Shown here: one piece after another, positions 1 to 8,800 of the stretch
Layout: every line of letters starts with the position of its first letter
Numbering within the stretch: position 1 is the stretch's first letter
NCBI GenBank assembly: GCA_902728285.1
Contig: CACVBU010001307.1
Coordinates: 1,118,948 to 1,182,947, forward strand
Direction of reading: 5' to 3'
Length of the DNA: 64,000 bases
Origin: Clytia hemisphaerica
Taxonomy: Eukaryota > Cnidaria > Hydrozoa > Leptothecata > Clytiidae
Made by a program: the position numbers and the translations under genes
Notes under the pieces: model-generated
Databases searched by the model: none
What the model was told of the DNA's origin: nothing
The model's input: only the letters and a program-made list of their open reading frames with translations

Positions 1-299
1 CAGCAATTTAAAGTTCGGGCAAAAAAGTAGCTTTTGGGCAAATTGATAAATTTATTCGAATATTCCAATTTGAGAGGGATTTATAGACTTCTAGGCTATA
101 TTCTGAGCCCTATTGGACCATTCTTGGACTTTTAGTTCCTCAGATCCTAAGGTCCTAAGTCTTATTACGTCTAGCGTTAAAACTCAAGGTTAAAAAAAAA
201 AAAACTCCACCCGTCCAACCTAATTTAGAGCGCTTCCCAATCGTTTGTGGTTGTAAGATTTCGTGGGAATTTCCCTTTTTTCTCAAATATTATGACTTT

Positions 300-620
300 T
301 GATTGTAGTTCTCGATTTTGAGCTTTTGCTTATGTGGACTGTAAAACTGTCCGCCATATTGTAGTTCTTTTTGGAAGGTAAAAATAGGATAAAGCAACAT
401 TTCTTTTCGAAAATAAGGTATCTTAAATCTGTTAATAGTGTTCAATTATATTTTTCAACACCAAGTACTTTTTTTGTGGTTTGGAATTTTTGTGTTTTTC
501 TTTCAAAATGGCGGACTCGTCAATTGCGCCTAGTCTACTACGCTTGACTCAGCGTCATCAAAAATTATCAAAAACCAAAGTTCAGCCAGAAACCAGACTC
601 TAGTCTATAGCCTCAGAGTC
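300..620 (+). repeat. Dispersed repeat, family shared with 36190-36480
   Basis: This stretch reappears in inverted orientation at about 36190-36480. Both copies carry the motif around a Lys/Val-less stretch 'GCTGACGCTGAGTC' or its complement, a 'TTTTGGAAGGT' block and a 'TTAACAGATTT' block in matching order. There is no convincing reading frame, so it is an interspersed element of unknown class. Boundaries are approximate. Confidence 0.6.
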
Positions 621-695
621 AGAAGATTTTTTTTACGATTCAAAATTTCTTATTAATGTAAATGAAATTTCTTTTCAACGAGGGGGGGGCAAGCA

Positions 696-976
696 TTGAA
701 GTATAAGCCCGAAGGGCTAGAATCGAATCTCTAACCTTTCTCAGGCAAGAAAAAGTGAAGCCTTAAAATATGCGCCTTATTTTTGACGACGGATTGAATC
801 TAGCAATTCTTTTGTTTTCGAGTGATATTTTTTTCGAAATTTAGCGGTAAATTTTAGTTTCAATCTGCCATTTGTGTAAAAACAAGGCAGGCCGCGCAAC
901 TTTGGTAGGATTTCTTGGCTTCAAATCCTACCATTACCAAGGAGATTCGATTCTAGCCCTTCGGGCTTATACTTCA
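696..976 (+). mobile_element. MITE-like element, family M1, copy 1
   Basis: The terminal inverted repeats are about 33 bp and start TGAAGTATAAGCCCGAAGGG. Each end contains its own small hairpin (AGCCC-GAA-GGGCT). The 281-bp interior is non-coding. A second copy in reverse orientation lies at 3079-3361, and the two flank the 123-bp satellite. It is a non-autonomous DNA element; the superfamily cannot be told because no clean target duplication is visible. Confidence 0.8.
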
Positions 977-1340
977 TTGGGGGCAAGTATGTAAGATCTC
1001 CCGATTCGCACAAGTGTCTAGGCGGCCTTAAAGTTTCTTGTTTGAAGAAAACTCGTCCCAAGCCCCCAATTTGGCAAAAATCAAGGAGACTGCCGAATAT
1101 ATTTTTCGAAATTCATAAACGGAGGGGGGTTAGAGGCGTTGATAGTGGAAAAATCAAAAAAATACGAAATGGGGGAGTGGCGTTTATTAGGTTGGCAAAC
1201 GATATCATACTCCAGGATGTATCGTCTCTTATTTTCCTCCTATTTTCTACTTTCCTATCTTCTATCCTGATTTTCTGTCTTTCTCAAGTGTTTCTAACTA
1301 TTTTTAAGTATTTTTCTGAAATTTGCCCGTACCGGTGAAA

Positions 1341-1430
1341 CAGGTCTCCGACCCAGGCTCGAACCACCAAATGCAAGCGACCTTGGCTTAATAACCCAAC
1401 GCCTAACCGCTTACGCCAACGAGACACGGT
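1341..1430 (-). repeat. tRNA-derived SINE-like fragment
   Basis: Read on the minus strand it has an A-box-like TGGCGTAAGCGG, a B-box-like GGTTCGAGCC and short complementary ends (GTCTC/GAGAC). The anticodon arm is weak and the variable region is long, so a working tRNA is unlikely. It shares CATTTGGTGG-TTCGA-CC-GGTCGG with the tRNA-like sequence at 3811-3895, which argues for one SINE family. Confidence 0.5.
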
Positions 1431-1486
1431 AGAATGCTGTCATTCACAAATACTTATAGCGTGTAATTTACAGACCCTAATTAAGA

Positions 1487-1600
1487 AGTTAAGTCACAGG
1501 GTACGAATGACCCTAAGAAGGCCTTCGGCCTTATATTGTGACTCTCGAGCTCCAACCCTAACCCTAACTGATAATAACCGAACCCCCGTCTAGGTCCGCA
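1487..1600 (+). repeat. Dispersed repeat fragment with telomere-like hexamers
   Basis: Part of it (AAGTTAAGTCACAGGGTACG, then a 'CCTTCGG' hairpin) recurs near 14325-14375. The following part (GAGCTCCAACCCTAACCCTA, then CTGATAATAACC) recurs at 11860-11895. The CCCTAA hexamers match the common animal telomere unit but number only two or three. It looks like pieces of one interspersed element. Confidence 0.45.
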
Positions 1601-1807
1601 GATTGAAAAATTTCACTTGCATCCTGGAGTATGATATCGTCTGCCAACCCGTTTATTGCCCCGCAGGGGCTTTTGTTGCTTCACGTAGCGGACTTGCTCG
1701 CCAGAAAAATATTCATGTTCATGTTGTTTCTTCCGATTCTGAGCGGGCCGCCGCGGTTAAAAAATGTTCGCGCGCACCTAATATTATATCTCTTTCGTTT
1801 GCTACTT

Positions 1808-2682
1808 CAAATCAATAACTCTTGATTGAAGGCCATATACCTTTCGGTAATTAGTTCTTAGAAAGTAAACAAAGGATGGCGAAAAAATTGAGCATACTTA
1901 TTTTTATTATAAGCATCTACTTTATAAGAATCAAATCAATATCTCTTGATTGAACACAATATGCCTTTCAGTAATTAGTTCTTACAAAGTAAACAAATTA
2001 TGGCGAAAAAGATAAGCATATTTATTTTTATTATAAGCATCTACTTTATAAGAATCAAATCAATAACTCTTGATTGTAGGCAATATGCCTTTCGGTAATT
2101 AGTTCTTAGAAAGTAAACAAAGGATGGCGAAAAAATTGAGCATACTTATTTTTATTATAAGCATCTACTTTATAAGAATCAAATCAATATCTCTTGATTG
2201 AACGCAATATGCCTTTCAGTAATTAGTTCTTACAAAGTAAACAAATTATGGCGAAAAAGATAAGCATATTTATTTTTATTATAAGCATCTACTTTATAAG
2301 AATCAAATCAATAACTCTTGATTGTAGGCAATATGCCTTTCGGTAATTAGTTCTTACAAAGTAAACAAAGGATGGCGAAAAAGATGAGCATGTTTATTTT
2401 TATTATAAGCATCTACTTTATAAGAATCAAATCAATAACTCTTGATTGAAGGCAATATGCCTTTCGGTAATTAGTTCTTACAAAGTAAACAATCGGTGGC
2501 GAAAAAGATGAGCATATTTATTTTTATTATAAGCATTTTTTTATAAGAATCAAATCAATAACTCTTGATTGAAGGCAATATGCCTTTCTGTAATTAGTTC
2601 TTATAAAGTAAACAAAGTATGGCGAAAAAGATGAGCATGTTTATTTTATTATAAGTGACTACTTTATAAGAATCAAATCAAT
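1808..2682 (+). repeat. 123-126 bp tandem satellite, seven units, dimeric pattern
   Basis: Seven head-to-tail units begin near 1808, 1934, 2057, 2181, 2305, 2429 and 2551. Each has CAATA(A/T)CTCTTGATTG, a small palindrome around GGCAATATGCC, a 'GTAATTAGTTCTTA' block and an AT-rich tail. Units 1 and 3 match each other better than their neighbours, as do units 2 and 4, giving a dimeric higher-order repeat of about 248 bp before regular monomers. It is non-coding and lies between two inverted M1 elements. Confidence 0.85.
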
Positions 2683-3078
2683 CAAAAGAATTTTTGGCCT
2701 TTCCACTGTGATAACATGTGAGTGATAACTTCTCTTTTTGAGATGTGAGCGACCGTCTATCGCATGTCATCTCAAATGTAAAGTTGAAACTAGTCCTTCT
2801 TCCCCCGACTTAAATTTTATCGATAAAACGAATTTAAAATCTACACATGCGTTATTTTGCTTACTTAGGGATATTTCGAAAGGAAGCTCTGCGGGGCATT
2901 CTTAGCGACAGCTACTTGCTAGTTAGGCACCTGAAGGTAATTTATAAACGTTTTGTCAATCAAGAAAAGTTAAGTTTTAAGATTTGCACCGCTTTTGAGA
3001 TGACGGATTGAATCTAACGTTTTCTTGGTTTTTAAACGATACATTTTATTTTAGACGATTTTTGAGACCTGTACCCAA

Positions 3079-3361
3079 TGAAGTATAAGCCCGAAGGGCT
3101 AGAAGTCAATCTCCTTGGTAGCATTTGAAGCCAACAAATCCTACCAAAGTTGCGTGGCCTTGAACGGCTCGCGTGGTTTTTACACAAATGACAAATTGAA
3201 ACTAAAATTTACCGCTAAATTTCGAAAAAAATATCAGTTGTAAACAAAGGAATTGCTAGATTCAATCTGTCGTCAAAAATGCGGCACATTTTTTAAGGCT
3301 TCACTTTTTCTTGCCTGAGAAAGGTTAGAGATTGAACTCTAGCCCTTCGGGCTTAAACTCA
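3079..3361 (-). mobile_element. MITE-like element, family M1, copy 2
   Basis: This is the same element as 696-976 in opposite orientation. It starts TGAAGTATAAGCCCGAAGGG and ends with the complementary CCCTTCGGGCTTAAACTCA. The interior matches the reverse complement of copy 1 with scattered substitutions. It is non-coding. Confidence 0.8.
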
Positions 3362-3387
3362 ATGCCTGTACCTGTAGGCTCTGCTCT

Positions 3388-3541
3388 AAAGTTTTAGCCT
3401 CGTTTTGGCGGAAAACTCGTCCCCAGGCCCCAAAAATCAAGATTTTTAAAAAATGAAAAAGATTCTTCCAGATATTCACCCAAGGAACAAGTGTGCAAAA
3501 TTTCAGCTAAATCCGACAATTTTTGAAGTTTCCAGGCTGCT
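3388..3541 (+). repeat. Diverged unit of the 155-bp repeat
   Basis: It begins AAAGTTTTAGCCTCGTTTTG and continues through CTCGTCCCCAGGCCCC to TTTGAAGTTTCCAGGCTG, the same order as the units at 4049-4828. It is separated from that array by unrelated sequence, including a tRNA-like fragment. Confidence 0.7.
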
Positions 3542-3810
3542 TTTTTTAGGGGAAACAATAATTACAAGGTCTCAAAAGAAGGAAAAAATTTTCCGGGGGT
3601 TTTGTTGTTTGGAATTGCTTAGGCCAGGATTGCTAGTAACGGCTTGTCACTGTGCCGGGTGCATACTCGGCGCCTTGGGCCCCACAGGGTTGCTAGTAAC
3701 GGCTCGAATTTCAGTCAGGTTAAAAAAGGGGCAATTTTACTCATATTATAATAACATTACCCCCGTCTTTTTTGTCATTCTATAAGTATTTCCAAATTTT
3801 AAGTTTTGCT

Positions 3811-3895
3811 GTGCGAGTGTGGCTCAACGGATAGCGCGCTGGGTTTCTGATCAGAAGTTCTTTCATTTGGTGGGTTCGAACCCCGGTCGGGTCGA
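3811..3895 (+). repeat. tRNA-Arg-like sequence, probably a SINE head
   Basis: The A box TGGCTCAACGGATAGCGC and B box GGTTCGAACCC are excellent and resemble eukaryotic tRNA-Arg. Aligning on the A box puts TCT at the anticodon. The anticodon stem and acceptor stem do not pair well, and the B-box neighbourhood is shared with 1341-1430. A pseudogene or SINE head is more likely than a functional tRNA gene. Confidence 0.5.
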
Positions 3896-4048
3896 TAATT
3901 CAAGGTCAGTTAAAACACTTTAGAATAGTCAATAAACATAGTAAACTGTCGAACGTGCTAACCGCACTGGCTCAACTTCAGTATCTTTGAAATCATTCGT
4001 AGGCCCAATTGTAAACTTAATGGCTTAAGAAAAATTATAGCATTTTGG

Positions 4049-4828
4049 GTTTTAGCCTCGTTTTGGCAAAAAACTCGTCCCAGGCCCCAAAAATTAAAAT
4101 TTTGAAAAAATGAAAAAAATACCCCAGGGATTTGCCCAAGGATCAAGTGTGCAAAATTTCAGCCAAATCGGACCATTTTTGAAGTCTCCAGCCTGCCCCA
4201 AAGTTTTAGCCTCGTTTTGGCGAAGAACTCGTCCCCAGGCCCCAAAAATCAAAATTTTGAAAAAATGAAAAAAACACCCCCAGGAATTTGCCCAAGGATC
4301 AAGTGTGCAAAATTTCAGCCGAATCGGACCATTTTTGAAGTCTCCAGCCTGCCCAAAGTTTTAGCCTCGTTTTGGCGAAAAACTCGTCCCCAGGCCCCAA
4401 AAATTAAAATTTTGAAAAAATGAAAAAAACACCCCCAGGGATTTGCCCAAGGATCAAGTGTGCAAAATTTCAGCCGAATCGGACCATTTTTGAAGTCTCC
4501 AGCCTGCCCCAAAGTTTTAGCCTCGTTTTGGCGAAAAACTCGTCCCCAGGCCCCAAAAATTAAAATTTTGAAAAAATGAAAAAAACACCCCCAGGGATTT
4601 GCCCAAGGATCAAGTGTGCAAAATTTCAGCCCAATCGGACCATTTTTGAAGTCTCCAGCCTGCCCCAAAGTTTTAGCCTCGTTTTGGCGAAAAACTCGTC
4701 CCCAGGCCCCAAAAATTAAAATTTTGAAAAAATGAAAAAAACACCCCCAGGGATTTGCCCAAGGATCAAGTGTGCAAAATTTCAACCCAATCGGACCATT
4801 TTTGAAGTCTCCAGCCTGCCCCAAAGTT
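4049..4828 (+). repeat. 155-156 bp tandem array, five units
   Basis: Five near-identical units start near 4049, 4200, 4355, 4511 and 4667. Each runs from GTTTTAGCCTCGTTTTGGC through GTCCCCAGGCCCC and ATTTGCCCAAGGATCAAG to GTCTCCAGCCTGCCC. The regular unit keeps long open frames on both strands (a 179-residue minus-strand frame, for example). These are periodicity artefacts: they repeat the same peptide and match nothing recognised. Related single copies are at 3388-3541, 5281-5440 and, reversed, 22020-22405. Confidence 0.9.
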
Positions 4829-4836
4829 TTGGTGAC

Positions 4837-4862
4837 AGACACACACACACACACACACAGAC
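4837..4862 (+). repeat. CA/CAGA microsatellite
   Basis: A short (CA)n run followed by CAGACAGACA closes the 155-bp array. The same CAGACAGACATTCTCAGATT tail is seen near 5398 and, reversed, near 22065, so it belongs to the element. Confidence 0.85.
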
Positions 4863-4877
4863 AGACATTCTCAGATT

Positions 4878-5140
4878 GGGCTCTTCCAGAAAAAATCCGT
4901 TCATGGGGGGTGGAGGATATATTATTTTTTTCATGAATTACCCCTGGACATTTTGATTTTTAGCCCCCTGGACACGGGTTATACCCCTGGACAAACATCA
5001 AATCAACCCCGTGGACACAAAAAATTACCCCTGGACATTGGAATTTAACCCCTGGACATTGCAATTTTTTGGTATTTTTTCAATACCCCTGGACAATTCA
5101 TCCTCCACCCCCCATGAACGGATTTTTTCTTGAAGAGCCC
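4878..5140 (+). mobile_element. Inverted-repeat element with ATT target duplication (Harbinger-like MITE)
   Basis: About 41-bp terminal inverted repeats start GGGCTCTTCCAGAAAAAATC and include a C6/G6 run (GGGGGGTGGAGGAT). ATT flanks both ends (4875-4877 and 5141-5143). The uninterrupted sequence CAGATTCTAGCTCAACTG survives near 5409, which serves as an empty site and proves insertion with a 3-bp duplication. A 3-bp duplication with GGG ends suits PIF/Harbinger-type MITEs. The interior is six or seven copies of ACCCCTGGACA separated by AT-rich spacers. Relatives: 32555-32846 and 50597-50918. Confidence 0.85.
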
Positions 5141-5280
5141 ATTCTAGCTCAACTGAAGTTGAGAATAAGTTAGAAAAGTCACCAGGGGGTCAAAAAGAAG
5201 CCTCAGAGAAGATAGGCAGAGATAAAAAGTCGATGTCGGTTTTCCTTCTTTTGAGAGCTTGTAATTATTGTTTCCCCTTT

Positions 5281-5440
5281 TTTAGCCTCGTTTTGGCGAA
5301 AAACTCGTCCCCAGGCCCCAAAAATCAAATTTCAGCCAAATCGAACAATTTTGGAAGTCTCCAGGCTGCCCCTAAGTTTTGGAACATACACACAGAAAGA
5401 CAGACATTCTCAGATTCTAGCTCAACTGAAGTTGAAAATA
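5281..5440 (+). repeat. Single copy of the 155-bp repeat family
   Basis: It contains TTTAGCCTCGTTTTGGCGAA, CTCGTCCCCAGGCCCC, GAAGTCTCCAGGCTGCCCC and the CAGACAGACATTCTCAGATT tail, ending in the palindrome AGCTCAACTGAAGTTGA. It lies 0.4 kb beyond the 3' end of RPS10. Confidence 0.75.
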
Positions 5441-5824
5441 AGCAATTTTCAGCTTATAAAAAGATATCATGACGTCAAAAGCAAACTTGAGAATGATTGA
5501 AAAGTACCTGAATGCGTTGCAATGGTTGGCAATGATTCATTTCTACAAAAAAGAGAGAACGAAGGCCACCTCAATTTTAAAGTTTGCTTTTAACGTTATT
5601 ATCAGGGATAATGGCTATTTAAAGTTGCTGAATAAAATAACTACTAAAAACGTTGCCTAATTTACAGTATGCAACTGTTAATGGACAGAGAGAACTTTGA
5701 TTCTTTTTTAATACCTGAAGTTTATGAGTAAAACTTTCAGAGAGGCACTGCCAAAATTATGGTTGGAGCAAGAAACTTGGTTAAAGGAAAAAATGATCAA
5801 AGTTATAGGTTTCTGTACAAGGTA

Positions 5825-5830
5825 TTTATT
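5825..5830 (-). promoter_or_regulatory. RPS10 polyadenylation signal
   Basis: AATAAA on the minus strand starts 7 nt after the RPS10 stop codon, which would give the very short 3' UTR common for ribosomal-protein mRNAs. Confidence 0.6.
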
Positions 5831-5837
5831 GTGATCA

Positions 5838-8800
5838 TTATGATGGTGGTGGTGCACCGAAGCCGCCGCCATTTTGAGCTGGTGGAGGGCCACCACGTCC
5901 ACGACCAATACCGCCAAATCCACCACGCTAAAAAAGGAAAACAACAACGAATTAAAGGTAACATTCCATATAGTGAAAAGATTTTAGATAATGCATGCAA
6001 GGAAAGATTTCACTTTGCATCAGGAGAAAATCTTTTTATTTGAGGCGGCTTACGGCGTCTAAGCCAATAAATACTTTAAATTGGAGTAAATGTCTTTTTA
6101 AATTTAGTTGCGTTCTACCTATTATTAGATAAACACAGAGGATATAAAAATATTTATATAGCATCTTGATGGAGCCAAAATTCCATTATCAAGGGAACCT
6201 TGGATACGAAAAGATGCAGTCCAGATAAGATTTAGTGCATAACCAATTAGCCCAGGTCCCCCAAAGCTTATTGATTGATTGGATGGAGTAATTAAAGTGA
6301 CTTGGCTGGACTTGGTTGTATACGGTAGTATTCCAACTTAAGGCTTTTGCTTTAATTCCAAATCTAATACAGTGAATAATTCAGATATTTAGAGGAGAAT
6401 GTCTTTTTAACTTTAGTTGCGTTCTACCTATTATTAGATAAACACAGAGGATATAAAAATATTCATATTGCATCTTGATGGAGCCAAAATTCCATTATCA
6501 AGGGAACCTTGGATACGAAAAGATGCATTGACATATGGGATGGACTGGTATCTGAAGTGCCTTCCTTTCCTTAGTAGTCAACCCCACAACGACTAGTGTT
6601 GGTTAATTTTTCTAATCAATTAGATGATTCCAGACCAATCTATCAGGCACCGTGAGTTAGTCTTAAAATATAAGGCTTTTAGGGGCGTTTCAGAACTAGG
6701 GGTAAGGGGTGGGGCTTTTCCTGTTACCATCCCTGAACTTTTGATGGTCTTTTTGAATTAAATCTGGCTTAAAAGGTTCTTGACAAAATAAGGTATCTTT
6801 TAACAAACTTTTTTGGTAACGCGACATATCAGGCATGAAAAATTTCCTGAGGCAAGAAGGCTTATTTTATACTAAATATTCATTAGCAATAAATTACAGT
6901 TTGAGCAGGCTTGAGCAATATATCAGAGATAAAAATAAATTTGAACTGAGAATGTGTCTTCAATTTAAATTACACTTTCTGTCAGAAATGTCATCATGCT
7001 CAAGATGTAAAAAGTTTTAGGTGTCAAAATTTTATGTTGAAGCTTTGTTATATAGTCGAAAGCTTTATTTCAGGAGCTTATGAACATTAGTTTCCCCACC
7101 GAACAGAAAAGCCCACCCTCTAGTACCAATGTGGTTGAGACGTCCAATAGAAATTAAAAAATTCTAAAAAGCGAACAACCAGCAATTTAGATTTCTTTTG
7201 AATCAAAGGTAGAAATGTCTTTTTAAATTTAGTTGCATTCTATCCATCGTTAGATAAACACAGAGGATATAAAAATATTTATATAGCATCTTGACGGAGC
7301 CAAAATTCCATTATCAAGGGAACCTTGGATACGAAAAGATGCAATCCAGATAAGATTTAGTGCATAACCAATTAGCCCAGGTCCCCCCAAGCTTATTGAT
7401 TGATTGGATGGAGTGATTAAAGTGACTTGGCTGGACTTGGTTGTATACAGTAGTATTCAAACTTAAGGCTTAATTCCAAATTTAATACAGTGAATTATTC
7501 AGATATTTAGAGGAGAATGTCTTTTAAACTTTAGTTGCTTTATATCTATTAATAGATATACACAGAGGATGTAAAAATATCATTGTTGCATCTTGATGGA
7601 GCCAAAAAACCATTAACTAAGGAATTTTGGATACGAAAAGATTAATGAAACATAACATGGCAAGCAAATATAACTATAAGAATCTTAAGATCACCCAGGG
7701 GGGGGGGTCGGTACTTAAATCTCAGACATCATGACATTTAGTGACGTGGTGAAATAAAAGAAATTTTTGAAAAATCTTAGTATTTTGTTCTAAAATCAGC
7801 CAAAATGGAGCATTTTTTTAACAATTTTGGAAAATATATTTTTTTTTTCAGGAATTTTCAAAAAAATCTTCAGAAATCTTTCAGAATTTTTCCAATTTTT
7901 TAAATATTTTTATGTACAGTTCAGCACAGTTTAGTAATAAAATTATATTATTTTGCAGATTTGATGCACTAAATTCGACTAGGTTTGTAACAACGACCCC
8001 ATTTTGATAAATTTAAAGCCGTAAGGCAATTACTTTTTTATTTTCTGGTTTACGGAATCGTCGACGTTTTTTTTGCAAAAATAAAATTGAAATTCATAGA
8101 AATTTTATTTATTTTTGCACTTCCGATTCTGTTTAATCTGCCATGAAATGGATTTTTTTTAGAAAACTTCATTTTATAAGAGCAGGAAAGGAAGATAAAA
8201 GGGTATAAAAACAGATATCTCTTTTTCCCAATATGCTTCCTCCAATTTCCAGCTGAAAAACTTTCTTTGATTTTCTGCTGTGTATGTAAGTTTCCTCAAA
8301 ACACATTTTATTTTCTCCAACATTAAAGTTTGAAAACAACAATTTTATTTTTATTTTTTTCCATCCTCCGCTCCAAAAGATCATCTCCAACAATGTCCGT
8401 AAACCAGAAAATAAAAAAGTACTTGCCTAAAAGGGCAAAAAATGGGTGGTATCTATGTTAAATTGCTCAAAATAATTTTAGTACATGTGTACTAAAATAA
8501 CATTTTCGAAAAATAGGTGGGGGTATGTCAAAAATTAGCGAAAATCCTTTTAGTACTCATGTATGTCTTACATTTTAGTACTGACCCCCCCCCTGGATCA
8601 CCGTAAGGCAAACCTGGACTCATGTCAACTAAAATTCTGATTAGATATTACTAGAATTACTTACGAATTCTGGCTTGAAGTCTGATCCAGCTCCTCCTTT
8701 GTCTCCACCATCACGTCTGTAAGAATCACGGTCACGGTCATCTCCTCCTCGTGGTCCAGATCGGTTCTCTCTGTCTAGAGATAACAGTCAGATTGTTATA

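Larger units (their letters stand above)
6088..7650 (-). repeat. Duplicated snoRNA-spacer-snoRNA block in an RPS10 intron
   Basis: The block copy A - 178-bp spacer - copy B (6088-6527) is repeated as copy C - 171-bp spacer - copy D (7213-7645). The spacers match each other almost base for base at their A/C-proximal part, so the pair arose by local duplication of a two-gene unit. The spacer carries its own inverted repeat AGTCCAG...CTGGACT on the minus strand. Confidence 0.8.

Noticed and set aside
1553-1570. Telomere-like CCCTAA repeats suggesting a chromosome end or interstitial telomere
   Set aside because: Only two or three hexamers, and the same short string recurs inside a dispersed repeat near 11870.
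4315-4854. 179-residue minus-strand open frame
   Set aside because: It repeats the same roughly 52-residue peptide because the 155-bp array lacks stops in this frame. The DNA family also exists in forms without the frame.
5469-5660. 63-residue frame downstream of RPS10
   Set aside because: No recognisable domain, no splice context, and it lies in repeat-flanked DNA, so chance is the simplest explanation.
7696-8595. C-rich and G-rich runs read as G-quadruplex regulatory sites of RPS10
   Set aside because: They are the termini of a transposable element with a clear GATCACC duplication. A regulatory role has no further support.
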